The notes beneath the pieces were generated by a model, which was not told the origin of the DNA, searched no databases, and saw only the letters and a program-made list of their open reading frames with translations. The position numbers were made by a program, and so were the translations under genes. This document shows, one piece after another, positions 40,930-49,975 of a stretch of DNA of 64,000 bases. The stretch comes from Poriferisodalis sp965208925 (GTDB lineage: Bacteria; Actinomycetota; Acidimicrobiia; Acidimicrobiales; Poriferisodalaceae), in NCBI RefSeq assembly GCF_965208925.1, contig NZ_OZ242364.1:1798001-1862000 (forward strand). Direction: 5' to 3'. How positions within the stretch are numbered: position 1 is the first letter of the stretch; each line of letters opens with the position of its first letter.

Positions 40930-42273
40930 GTGTCTGAAGCTGCCGTCGAGCCAGCGCCGTCCTCCGCCGCGCAAGCGGGCGACCTGCGCCCTCTGCGCGT
41001 CGGCATCTTGGGCTGTGGAAATGTCGGCGCCGCGCTCGTTGCGATCCTGCGGCGAGACGCGGCGCACTTGTCGGGCCGCACCGCGCTGGACTTCGAAGTC
41101 GCCCGTGTCGCGGTCCGCAATCTCAGTGCTGAGAGAGCGGTGGAGCTGCCTCCGGGCGTGCTGACTCGCGACAGCGAGTCGCTGGTGGTGGCCGACGATG
41201 TGGACGTGGTCGTGGAGGCGATGGGCGGCATCGAGCCGGCCCGTCACCTGGTCGCTGCTGCGCTTGGTGCCGGCAAGCCGGTCGTGACTGCCAACAAGGA
41301 GCTCATCGCCAACGTCGGCGAGGAGCTGTTCGCATTGGCCGCTGCAAACGGCGTGGACCTGGCGTTCGAGGCGGCTGTCGCCGGCGGCATCCCCCTCATC
41401 GGCGTGCTGCGCAACTCGCTCATCGGAGAACGCATCAGCCGCGTGATGGGCATCGTGAACGGCACGACGAACTACATCCTCACCCGCATGACCGAGGACG
41501 GGGCCGACTACGCGGATGTGCTGGGCGAGGCACAGCGCCTGGGCTATGCCGAGGCCGATCCGACGGCTGACGTGGAGGGCTTCGACGCGGGCGCCAAGGC
41601 GGCGATTCTGGCCATGACAGCGTTCGGCGCAAAGGTGGTGGCTGGCGACGTCCACCAGGAGGGCATCAGCGGCATCGGCAAGGGTGACATCGCCGCAGCC
41701 GCCCGGATGGGTCACGTCATCAAGCTGCTTGCGGTGGCCGAGCGTCAGAACGGCGAGATCGCCGTGCGGGTGCACCCGGCGATGGTGCCGATCGACCACC
41801 CGCTGGCCTCGGTGCGCGATGCCTTCAACGCGGTGTTCCTGGAGGGCGAGGCGGTCGAGGATCTGATGCTGTACGGGCGCGGCGCAGGCGGGTTCCCGAC
41901 GGCCAGCGCCATGCTGGGCGACCTCATCACCGTGTCGCAGAACCTTCGCCGGGGCGTGTGCGACGGGTTCGGCCCGTTGACCGCAGCGCGCCTGCGCCCC
42001 ATTGACGAGACCTACACCGCCTACCACCTGCAATTCGATGTCACTGACAAGCCCGGCGTGCTCGCCGCGGTGGCCGGCGTGTTCGGCGAGCACGGTGTGT
42101 CGATCCGTTCGGTTGAGCAGACCACCCGGGCCGGAGCAGCCGACGACATCGCTCATCTGGAATTCATCACGCATCGCGCCCGCGAGGCCGACGTGGCCTC
42201 CACGCTGCGGGATGTGCGCGAACTCGACGCGGCGAGGCGCATCGGCAACGCGATCCGCGTGATCGGCGAATAG
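40930..42273 (+). CDS. hom: Homoserine dehydrogenase with ACT domain
   Basis: 447 residues from a GTG. NAD(P) fold GILGCGNVGAALV (about residues 24-36), catalytic core with ANKELIAN, GIVNGTTNYILTRM, EADPTADVEGFDAGAK and HPAMVPIDHPL, and a C-terminal ACT domain (about 355-440, DKPGVLAAVAGVFGEHGVS) expected to mediate threonine feedback inhibition. It converts aspartate semialdehyde to homoserine for threonine, methionine and isoleucine. The thrC start follows 24 bases later. Confidence 0.95.
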   Translation: MSEAAVEPAPSSAAQAGDLRPLRVGILGCGNVGAALVAILRRDAAHLSGRTALDFEVARVAVRNLSAERAVELPPGVLTRDSESLVVADDVDVVVEAMGGIEPARHLVAAALGAGKPVVTANKELIANVGEELFALAAANGVDLAFEAAVAGGIPLIGVLRNSLIGERISRVMGIVNGTTNYILTRMTEDGADYADVLGEAQRLGYAEADPTADVEGFDAGAKAAILAMTAFGAKVVAGDVHQEGISGIGKGDIAAAARMGHVIKLLAVAERQNGEIAVRVHPAMVPIDHPLASVRDAFNAVFLEGEAVEDLMLYGRGAGGFPTASAMLGDLITVSQNLRRGVCDGFGPLTAARLRPIDETYTAYHLQFDVTDKPGVLAAVAGVFGEHGVSIRSVEQTTRAGAADDIAHLEFITHRAREADVASTLRDVRELDAARRIGNAIRVIGE

Positions 42274-42297
42274 CGGCCGGGATCGGCCGAGGTCACC

Positions 42298-43698
42298 GTG
42301 CGCTATGTGAGCACCCGGGGCGACGCCCCGGTCTTGGACTTCGGCGATGTGCTGCTCGAAGGCTTGGCCGCTGACGGCGGGCTGTATGTGCCTCGCGAAT
42401 TCCCAGCGCTCAGCGTGAGCGATCTGCGGGATTTTGCCGGGCTTGAGTACCACGAGGTGGCGACGCGGGTGCTGGCGCCGTTCGTGGCGCCTTCACTGAG
42501 CGTCGACGGTTTGGCGCCGCTGGTGCAGGACGCCTATGCCACGTTCACCCACTCCGATGTCGTTCCTCTCAGCGCGCTGGCGGCCGGCGAGCACCTGGTC
42601 GAGCTGTTCTGGGGGCCGACGCTGTCGTTCAAGGACGTGGCGCTGCAGCTGTTGGGGAGGCTGTTCGAGCACGAGCTGGCCCGGCGCGGCAGCTTCATGA
42701 CCGTCGTGGGTGCCACCTCGGGAGACACCGGGTCTGCCGCCATCGAAGCGTGCCGGGACCGGGCGGGCATCGAGCTGGTGATGCTGCATCCTGCCGGCCG
42801 GGTCACCGAGATCCAGCGACGCCAGATGACCACGGTGGACAGCCCGAACATCCACAACGTGGCCATCGACGGCACGTTTGACGATTGCCAGGACTTGGTG
42901 AAGGCGCTGTTTGCCGATCGGCCGTTTCGCGAGCGGATGAGGCTGGGTGCGGTGAACAGCATCAACTGGGCGCGCGTCGCGGCGCAGACCGTCTACTACG
43001 TGACGACGGCAGTACGGCTGGGCGCTCCCGAACGGGCCGTCTCGTTCTGCGTGCCGACCGGCAACTTCGGCAATGTGCTCGCAGGCGATGTGGCCCGGCG
43101 CATGGGCGTGCCCATCGATCGGCTCGTGATCGCCACGAACCACAACGACATCCTGACTCGCACCCACCGCACCGGAGAGATGTCCATCAACGAGGTCCGT
43201 CCTTCCACCAGCCCTGCGATGGACATCCAGGTCTCGAGCAACTTCGAGCGGCTGCTGTTCGAGCTGAATGGCCGCCGAGGCGCCCCGCTGGCTGCCGACA
43301 TGGCCCGCTTCCGGACCGAGGAATCGCTAGCACTGGCATCGGAGGTGCTGGCAAGACTGCGTGCAGGCTTCGATGCCGGCTCGGCGACGGAGGAAGAGGT
43401 CGCCGCCACCGTCGCATCAGTGAATGAAGCCAGCAGTCGCCTTGTCGACCCCCACACGGCGGTAGCACTGACCGTCGCGCGCCGAGATGCTCCCGTCGGC
43501 GGCTGGACCACGCCCATTGCCGTGATGTCCACCGCGCATCCCGCCAAGTTCGGCGAAGCAGTGCTTGAGGCCACCGGTATCGAACCGGAGCTGCCGCCGA
43601 CTCTTGCCGGCCTGGCCGATCGTGACGAGCACCTCACCTCGCTCCCAAACGACCTCGTCACCCTGCGCGACTTCGTCACCGCCCGCTGCAGCCGCTGA
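42298..43698 (+). CDS. thrC: Threonine synthase
   Basis: 466 residues from a GTG. Start MRYVSTRG; PLP-binding lysine in PTLSFKDVALQLLG (about residue 106); PLP-phosphate loop CVPTGNFGNVLAG; and GATSGDTGSAAIEA. This is the longer, E. coli-type threonine synthase, which carries the RYVSTRG start. It makes threonine from O-phosphohomoserine. The kinase gene thrB, next in many Actinobacteria, is not here; after 140 bases comes the RCC1-repeat gene. Confidence 0.95.
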   Translation: MRYVSTRGDAPVLDFGDVLLEGLAADGGLYVPREFPALSVSDLRDFAGLEYHEVATRVLAPFVAPSLSVDGLAPLVQDAYATFTHSDVVPLSALAAGEHLVELFWGPTLSFKDVALQLLGRLFEHELARRGSFMTVVGATSGDTGSAAIEACRDRAGIELVMLHPAGRVTEIQRRQMTTVDSPNIHNVAIDGTFDDCQDLVKALFADRPFRERMRLGAVNSINWARVAAQTVYYVTTAVRLGAPERAVSFCVPTGNFGNVLAGDVARRMGVPIDRLVIATNHNDILTRTHRTGEMSINEVRPSTSPAMDIQVSSNFERLLFELNGRRGAPLAADMARFRTEESLALASEVLARLRAGFDAGSATEEEVAATVASVNEASSRLVDPHTAVALTVARRDAPVGGWTTPIAVMSTAHPAKFGEAVLEATGIEPELPPTLAGLADRDEHLTSLPNDLVTLRDFVTARCSR

Positions 43699-43838
43699 CT
43701 GCGTGCCGTGGCACACGCGCAGGCTCGGCAACAGTCGTGGCCGTTACTCTGCTTTGGCGCGCTCGGGAGGTGTTAGCGCCTGAAGATCGCCGCTGTCGCG
43801 CATGATGAAAACGCGCGAACTCGCAGAAGGGAAGTGCG

Positions 43839-46811
43839 ATGCGAGGGCTCGGTATCGTTTGCGGAGCGCTGCTCGTGGCCCTCGGCGTGCTGATGCCCGT
43901 GGCGTCGGGTGCCCAATCCGATACTTCAGCAGCGCCCACATCCCCAGATCCAGCAGCGCCATCCACTCCTGTGAAGCGCTGTCCGGGTGGCCAGCATCAG
44001 CACACGTACACCGGCGGGAGTTGGTGTCATAACGATCACGTCCCCGCCAACGGCGACTGTCGTGTTCACCGGCCCGATGGCACCCATCAGAGCGGACGCC
44101 ACGTGCACATCTACACGGGCAGCGCATGGTGTCACGACGACCACACGCTCGAGAATGACGATTGCCGCACGCACCGGCCAAACGGCACTCACGCGCCCAA
44201 TCCCTGCAGACGAGACCCTGCCACGGCCAAGTACATCATGCTCGCACCCGGCGTCGATCATGTTTGCGGCCTGCAGGTGGAGGGCACGATCGGCTGTTGG
44301 GGCTCGGGCGATGCCGGTCAGACCGACTGGCCGCTTGGCACGTTCCGCACCATCGCATCAGGGGGCGACTTCAGCTGCGGGGTGCGCACGAACGGCACCT
44401 TGGATTGCTGGGGCTGGAACGACTCGGGCCGAACCGACGCGCCCGATGGCGTGTTCGCCGATGTGTCAGTCGGGCCGTCGCATGCGTGCGGTCTGAGAGT
44501 TGACGGCACTGTCACCTGCTGGGGCGACAACTCCAACGGAGAGGCAGATGCCCCAGCGGGTCAGTTCTCGGCGGTCGAGGCCGCTTGGAACGCAACATGC
44601 GGCCTCACTGTCGACGGCCAGGTTGAATGCTGGGGAGGCAACTTCATTGGCCGGCGTGGAGCTCCGCGCGGACCGTTCGCCGATGTGTCCGTCAGCACCG
44701 ATGGCGGCATGGTCTGCGGCGTTCGGGAGGAGGGAACCGTCTCTTGCTGGGGCCGTGACTATGCGCCTGTCTCTCGCGCGCCGTCCGGGGAGTTCTCCGC
44801 AGTTGCGGCGGCGGGCTTTCATGCGTGCGGAATCCGTGCGAACGGAACGGCCGTCTGCTGGGGCAAGGACGATCTCGGACAGTCTTCAGCGCCGTCGGGA
44901 CGCTTCAAGGAGATCGCGGTCGGACATGATCACTCTTGCGCTGTACGTGTCAATGGGACGGTGGCCTGCTGGGGGCAGTTGAAGGAGTCCCAGGCTCAGC
45001 CGCCCTCCGGTCGATTCACCCAGATAGCGGCCCAGTGGGAGCAGACCTGCGGTATTCGCACCGACGGCACTGCGGTGTGCTGGGGAGCGGGATACGACGG
45101 CCGCGATGTCGCTCCCGCAGGCAAATTCGCCTCGATCGGCACAGGTGACTGGCACGCGTGCGGCGTTCGCGGCGACGGCGCAGTCGAGTGCTGGGGTTGG
45201 AACTTCGCTGGGCAAACAGACGCAGCCGAAGGCCGTTTCATATCCGTCAGCGGCGGCAGCTATCACACGTGTGCATTGTCGATCGATGGACTTCCCTTCT
45301 GCTGGGGAGACTTCACCAATCAAGAAGTCGGCGGCTTCTACAGCCCGCAGGAGTCATTCAGCTTCCTGGACTCCGGAGGCGGACGAGCATGCGGTCTGCG
45401 GGACAACGGCACCATCGCCTGCTGGAGTGCGCACGGTCTGGTGGAAACACCAGCGCAGAGCTTCATGTCGATCTCGGTCGGTGTGGGCCATGCCTGCGGG
45501 GTGCTGACCAACCGCGAGATCGAGTGCTGGGATTTCAACGACCGCGGCCAAGCCGATCCGCCGCCGGGGAACTTCCTGTCTGTGTCAGCCGGCGAGGGCC
45601 TCACATGCGGACTACGCACCGATAAGACGGTGGCTTGCTGGGGTTGGAACCAATGGGGGCAAGCAGATGCGCCCCGTGGCCCGTTCTCACGAGTCGACGC
45701 CGGGGCGTGGCATGCCTGCGGCCTGCGCCCAGACGGGAACATCGAGTGCTGGGGCCACAACCGCAACGGCGAGACCGATGCGCCGAAGGGAACTTTCGTC
45801 GATCTCGTGGTTGGTCGCAATTTTGGATGTGCGCTGCGTTCGAACGGCACGGCCAAGTGTTGGGGTAACGCAGGGCGAGGACGATTTGCGCCGAACCATG
45901 ACGAAGAAGCCGTGCTGGAGCCGGCCGCTCGCTCTCTCGCCCAAGTCGTTGTCAGTCGACGTCACGCTTGTTGGCTCGACAGCGACGGACCGATGACCTG
46001 CCTAGGCAGTGTCGGGCACAAGCCGCCGTCAGGGCAATTCGAGACGCTTGCAATCGGCGACACGTTCACGTGCGGCCTGCGAGTGACCGGCATCTTGAGT
46101 TGCACAGGCAATCTCGAAGAGGCAATCCGGAGCGTTGGCGAACACCGATACAGATCCGTCTCGGCGGAGGGACACCTGCTCTGCGCACTCGGATTCGACC
46201 AGGAAGTGGATTGTTGGACCGACGGCGACGGCGGTTCCCGCCTCGCGGTGCCAGCCGGCCAGTTCTTCTTCCTGACTGTCGGATCCCGCTCAGCGTGCGG
46301 GATACGCGCAGAAGGCTCGGTCGAGTGTTGGGAATCTGCGAATTCCGGCGATGAGCTCCATCAGTTCAATCCGCCGGCCGGGCCGTTCGAGACGGTGCTC
46401 ATCGGACCGGACGGACACATGGCGTGCGGCATTCGCCAAAATCAAACCGTCGCATGTTGGGGCAAAGACCGCTTCAACCGACTCAGTGTTCCGAATGGTC
46501 GATACACGCAAATCACGATGGGTCAAACGCACGTATGCGCGTTGACCACCTCTGGCACCGCTGAATGCTGGGGCAACGGCACTTTCAGCGTGGAGCGTCC
46601 GCCGCCTCACCGCTTCGTCGAAATCGCTGCGGGCGACCGGCACACCTGCGGACTGCGACCGGACGGAACCGTGACCTGCTGGGGCAGCAACAACCATGGC
46701 CAGAAGAAAGCTCCGTCGGGCGGCTTCGTCGCCATCGCGGCCAGTCGCGATTGCACCTGCGCACTGCGGGAGGACAGGACAGCCGCATGCTGGGGAAGGA
46801 AGCTCGTTTGA
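43839..46811 (+). CDS. Secreted RCC1-repeat protein with N-terminal His/Cys-rich modules
   Basis: 990 residues. AAGGGAAG precedes the ATG. Signal peptide 1-25, then two tandem His/Cys-rich units (about 53-83 and 88-118; shared pattern H-x-H-x-YTG-x2-WCH-x-DH, then HRP(D/N)GTH). From about 131 to the end are 23 RCC1-like repeats of about 37 residues, each with a Cys pair in the form C(G/A)(L/V/I)R..G.V.CWG. Repeats 16-18 are degenerate. RCC1 repeats build seven-bladed beta-propellers; the Cys pairs probably form disulfides, which fits export. It stands between thrC and the Rho-like gene, where thrB is expected. Target unknown; surface binding is an inference. Confidence 0.85.
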   Translation: MRGLGIVCGALLVALGVLMPVASGAQSDTSAAPTSPDPAAPSTPVKRCPGGQHQHTYTGGSWCHNDHVPANGDCRVHRPDGTHQSGRHVHIYTGSAWCHDDHTLENDDCRTHRPNGTHAPNPCRRDPATAKYIMLAPGVDHVCGLQVEGTIGCWGSGDAGQTDWPLGTFRTIASGGDFSCGVRTNGTLDCWGWNDSGRTDAPDGVFADVSVGPSHACGLRVDGTVTCWGDNSNGEADAPAGQFSAVEAAWNATCGLTVDGQVECWGGNFIGRRGAPRGPFADVSVSTDGGMVCGVREEGTVSCWGRDYAPVSRAPSGEFSAVAAAGFHACGIRANGTAVCWGKDDLGQSSAPSGRFKEIAVGHDHSCAVRVNGTVACWGQLKESQAQPPSGRFTQIAAQWEQTCGIRTDGTAVCWGAGYDGRDVAPAGKFASIGTGDWHACGVRGDGAVECWGWNFAGQTDAAEGRFISVSGGSYHTCALSIDGLPFCWGDFTNQEVGGFYSPQESFSFLDSGGGRACGLRDNGTIACWSAHGLVETPAQSFMSISVGVGHACGVLTNREIECWDFNDRGQADPPPGNFLSVSAGEGLTCGLRTDKTVACWGWNQWGQADAPRGPFSRVDAGAWHACGLRPDGNIECWGHNRNGETDAPKGTFVDLVVGRNFGCALRSNGTAKCWGNAGRGRFAPNHDEEAVLEPAARSLAQVVVSRRHACWLDSDGPMTCLGSVGHKPPSGQFETLAIGDTFTCGLRVTGILSCTGNLEEAIRSVGEHRYRSVSAEGHLLCALGFDQEVDCWTDGDGGSRLAVPAGQFFFLTVGSRSACGIRAEGSVECWESANSGDELHQFNPPAGPFETVLIGPDGHMACGIRQNQTVACWGKDRFNRLSVPNGRYTQITMGQTHVCALTTSGTAECWGNGTFSVERPPPHRFVEIAAGDRHTCGLRPDGTVTCWGSNNHGQKKAPSGGFVAIAASRDCTCALREDRTAACWGRKLV

Positions 46812-47022
46812 GAGAGCTATCAGTAGCAGTCGAAGGTGAGCGGCGGTAGCGTCGGCGCCGATCGACGGTTCCCCAGTGCAGAGCGTGCTCAGCGCAGGGC
46901 TCGCTCGGGTGTCATGGGACCGGATCGCTGGGTCGGGCGACAAGGCCTGTCACAGAAAACACAGACTCCCTTCGCTCACCCGCTGGGCGCAGCGAGAGCA
47001 GGCTGGAGCTTGCGAGGTAGCC

Positions 47023-48456
47023 ATGTCAGACATGCCGGATCGTGCCTTGCTGGAATCCAAGGAGCGAGACGAGCTGCTGCAGATCGCCGCAGCCCTCGGC
47101 GTCGAGGTCGCACCCCGCGCCCGCAAGAACACCATCATCGGCGCGATCTTGGCCCCCGCGGGCGAGGCGGGCACCGGCGAGGCAGGGAGCGACGGCTCTG
47201 CAGACGCCGGGGCCGCGTCTGAGTCTCCGGCGGTCACCAAGCGCACGCGTACGCCTGCGCCGCCGGCCGATGCCGCCCCTGCTACCGGTGCCGACGCCTC
47301 AGCAGAACAGCCGGCTGCGGCGAGTGACCCGGCTGCGTCAACCGAGGGTGCCCCCGAAGCGGAAGCGGAAGCTGGCGATGCGGCCGACTCCGGGGCGGCG
47401 ACGCCCGATGTGCCGGTGGCCGAGGAAGGCAACCGACGGAGCCGCCGACGTGGTCGAGGGCGCGACGACGCGCAGATTGTCGGCGAGACGGTTCACTGCG
47501 ACGGCCTACTCGACCTGCGCGACGAGGGCTACGGCTTCCTCCGCACGAACGGTCCGCTGCCGTCGGCCGACGATGTCTACGTCGCAGCGCGCCAGGTGCG
47601 CCAGTACGACCTGCGCCGCGGCGACCGGATCACCGGTGTCAGCCGCCCGGCCGCCCGCAGCGAGCGCAACCCTGCGTTGCTGCGCCTCGACACGCTGAAT
47701 GGCGAACCACCGCCCGAGCAGCCCGACCGACCGCTGTTCGACGACCTCACGCCGGTGCTGCCCACCGACGCATTGCCGCTCGCCGGCGAGCAGGGCACTG
47801 GTGCCCTTGCAGCCATCGACCGTCTCTCGTTGATCGGGCTGGGATCCCGCGGCCTGCTGACCGCGTGCGGCACGCGATCGGCATCACCGCTGATCGCGTC
47901 CATGGCTGCCGCGATCGGCGATCAGCATCCAGACATTCACCTGATCGTTTTGCTCATCGCCGAGCGGCCCGAAGACGTCACCGACATGACCCGCCGGCTC
48001 GAGACATCCGGCGAGGTCCTGGCATCGACCTTCGATCGGCCTCCCGAGGAGCACCTTGCGGTGGCCGAGCTCACGCTCGAGCGCACGAAGCGCATGGCAG
48101 AAACCGGTGCCGATGTGGTCATTCTCTTCGATGGCTTGACGCGGCTTGCACGTGCTTACGCGGCCGGCGGCAACGGGAGACACCAGCCGGCTGACCCCGT
48201 GGGTGCGGCCATCACCTCGACGCTGAGGTTCTTCGGCGGTGCCCGCAACCTGGAAGACGCGGGTTCCATCACGATGGTGGCGACGGCACGTACCTCGACG
48301 GGGAATCAGGTCGATGACCTTGTGGCGGCACGTCTGCGCGAGGCAGCGAATCTGGAAATGGCGCTTGGCGAGGGCCTGCCCGGCACCGCTGAGTTGGACG
48401 CCGGCGATGTCTCCCTCGACAGCGACAGCAGCTTCAGCCTCGGCGACCACCGCTGA
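47023..48456 (+). CDS. Rho-like protein lacking the Walker A motif and the C-terminal ATPase end
   Basis: 477 residues; GAGG lies 5 bases before the ATG. N-terminal Rho_N helix domain (about 5-42), an Ala/Glu/Pro-rich linker, an Arg cluster (138-147), then the cold-shock RNA-binding domain with GYGFLR (169-174), DDVYVAARQVRQYDLRRGD and TLNGEPP. The ATPase core is recognisable (LLIAERPEDV 311-320, EVLASTFDRP, VVILFDGLTRLARAY 365-379, FFGGARNLEDAGSITMVATA). But where Rho has APPKAGKT, this has ACGTRSAS (281-288), same length and no Lys/Thr. The Q-loop region is replaced, and the protein ends about residue 477 without the R-loop and arginine finger (SGTR). It occupies the usual rho position before rpmE. 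ATP-driven termination appears impossible by itself. Confidence 0.88.
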   Translation: MSDMPDRALLESKERDELLQIAAALGVEVAPRARKNTIIGAILAPAGEAGTGEAGSDGSADAGAASESPAVTKRTRTPAPPADAAPATGADASAEQPAAASDPAASTEGAPEAEAEAGDAADSGAATPDVPVAEEGNRRSRRRGRGRDDAQIVGETVHCDGLLDLRDEGYGFLRTNGPLPSADDVYVAARQVRQYDLRRGDRITGVSRPAARSERNPALLRLDTLNGEPPPEQPDRPLFDDLTPVLPTDALPLAGEQGTGALAAIDRLSLIGLGSRGLLTACGTRSASPLIASMAAAIGDQHPDIHLIVLLIAERPEDVTDMTRRLETSGEVLASTFDRPPEEHLAVAELTLERTKRMAETGADVVILFDGLTRLARAYAAGGNGRHQPADPVGAAITSTLRFFGGARNLEDAGSITMVATARTSTGNQVDDLVAARLREAANLEMALGEGLPGTAELDAGDVSLDSDSSFSLGDHR

Positions 48457-48523
48457 TCAACTCGTCGCGACGGCACAGAATCCTTAGGCTGATGAGCCCA
48501 GAGCTTCCAATTCAGGAAACACG

Positions 48524-48781
48524 ATGAAGAGCGACATCCATCCGAACTACCGGCCCGTGGTCTTCCGGGATGCCAGCGCCGACTTTGCCTTCCTGACGCA
48601 GTCCACGATCGAGACCAGCGACACGATCGAATGGACAGACGGCAACACGTACCCGCTGGCCAATGTTGAACTGTCCAGCGCCAGCCATCCCTTCTTCACC
48701 GGCCAGATGAAGATCGTGGACACGGCGGGCCGGGTGGAACGCTTCGAACGCCGCTACGGCCAGCGCAAGCGGCGGAGCTGA
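48524..48781 (+). CDS. rpmE: 50S ribosomal protein L31, type B
   Basis: 85 residues; AGGAAA precedes the ATG. MKSDIHPNYRPVVFRD and SHPFFTGQMKIVDTAGRVERF are L31 features. There is no CxxC pair and the protein has the 80-90 residue length of the zinc-independent type B (RpmE2/YkgM). The gene sits directly after the Rho-like gene, the place normally held by zinc-binding type A L31 in Actinobacteria. Type B forms usually replace type A under zinc limitation. Confidence 0.93.
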   Translation: MKSDIHPNYRPVVFRDASADFAFLTQSTIETSDTIEWTDGNTYPLANVELSSASHPFFTGQMKIVDTAGRVERFERRYGQRKRRS

Positions 48782-48874
48782 CCACGTCGGAGCACGGCGT
48801 GGCCCTAGGGCGCGGCGAGCATCCTGCGCGAGCAGGCGCCGTCACATGGCAACTCGTGTCCGGCGGCAACCGCT

Positions 48875-49942
48875 ATGACGCTTGACGCTGATCGCATCCG
48901 AACACTCCACGCCGCAAAGCTGCGAGCCTTGGCGAGTTCGGCACTCGGCGCGGATATCACCGACGTCTCAGGTACAGATGACGGCGCACTGGCCGTTGTC
49001 GCCGAGCCTCGCCCCGCGGTGGTGTGTCTTGCCCAGGAGCGAGCCGAGCGGGCGCTGGGCGGAGCATTGGCGCTGGCCGAGCGCACCGGTCGCGATGACG
49101 TGCACGTCTTTGCCGACGATCACAGCGGTGTGCTCGCTCGACGTGCGGCCTGCTTCAAGCCGACGCCCACGGTCTGGGGCATCGAAGGCGCGAGCGCGAC
49201 GGCCGCAGAACCGGCGCCGCGCCCGGTCGAACCCGCGCCGCCGCGTGTGCCCGAATTGGTTGCGCTGCTGGGCAGTGCCGGAGTCGAGGTGGTCGTGGAA
49301 CACGGCGTGATCACCGGCGAGGTGGAGGGTCTCGAGGTAGCCCGCATCGTCGCAGCAGCGCCTGTCGGCGCGGAAGCGGGACACAGCGACGAAGGCGATT
49401 CCGACGGTGCCTCCGACAGGTGGCAGATCGAGGTAGGCATGGGCGCCCACGATCGCGAGGCGTTCTCCCTGCTGCACGCCGATGAGCCGACGCCTGAAGC
49501 CATCCGCCGCGTGGCCGAAGTGGTGCGTACACACCGCTCACCAGGCGCATCACCGCATCCGCTCAACCGGATGGGTGCGGCTCGCTGGCTGCGCTCGCTG
49601 CTCATCCGCCAGCCAGAACTTGTCGACGCGGGCCGCTTGCGAGCCGCCTCGCCGCCAGTGCCCCGAGGCGGTCCGAAGGACCCGGCCCCGGCGGTGGCGT
49701 ACGGCCTGACACCCGACGGCCGCCGTCTGATCGTGGTGGTCTGCGTCGGCATCGACCTCGACGTAGTGCCCTTCGCAGCAGACGCGCGGCTGTTCCTCGA
49801 TCCCGACGCCGAATTGACCATTGCGCTGCCCCGACGCGACGCACATGACGTCATCAGGGCCATGGCTGCAAGGCTGGACAGTCCTGCCCGGATCGTCGAG
49901 ATCGACGACGAATGGCGCACGCTGTCCACCGCGGGCGCCTGA
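48875..49942 (+). CDS. Hypothetical protein between rpmE and prfA
   Basis: 355 residues, no family recognised. The N-terminal third (1-110) has a mixed alpha/beta pattern (AVVAEPRPAVVCLAQERAE, then VHVFADDHSGVLARRAACF), a Pro-rich linker with PAPRPVEPAPPRVPE (about 110-125), a second alpha/beta stretch, and a C-terminal domain (about 250-355) with RWLRSLLIRQPELV and RLIVVVCVGIDLDVVPFAADARL. No signal peptide or membrane segment. The position inside a very conserved translation/termination block suggests a housekeeping role in this lineage, but nothing more can be said. Confidence 0.75.
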   Translation: MTLDADRIRTLHAAKLRALASSALGADITDVSGTDDGALAVVAEPRPAVVCLAQERAERALGGALALAERTGRDDVHVFADDHSGVLARRAACFKPTPTVWGIEGASATAAEPAPRPVEPAPPRVPELVALLGSAGVEVVVEHGVITGEVEGLEVARIVAAAPVGAEAGHSDEGDSDGASDRWQIEVGMGAHDREAFSLLHADEPTPEAIRRVAEVVRTHRSPGASPHPLNRMGAARWLRSLLIRQPELVDAGRLRAASPPVPRGGPKDPAPAVAYGLTPDGRRLIVVVCVGIDLDVVPFAADARLFLDPDAELTIALPRRDAHDVIRAMAARLDSPARIVEIDDEWRTLSTAGA

Positions 49943-49975
49943 TCCGGCCTGAAACCCCCCAGTTAGCCTGAACGC

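Noticed and set aside
40645..42453. 602-codon minus-strand open frame opposite lysA and hom
   Set aside because: It covers two certain plus-strand genes and has no domain or start signal.
46812..47022. N-terminal extension of the Rho-like protein (open frame from 46876)
   Set aside because: The extra 49 residues lack Rho similarity; the ATG at 47023 has an RBS and begins the Rho_N domain.
47850..47900. Frameshift explaining the missing Rho P-loop
   Set aside because: Flanking motifs on both sides are in the same frame and the segment has the same length as in normal Rho, so no indel can restore GKT.
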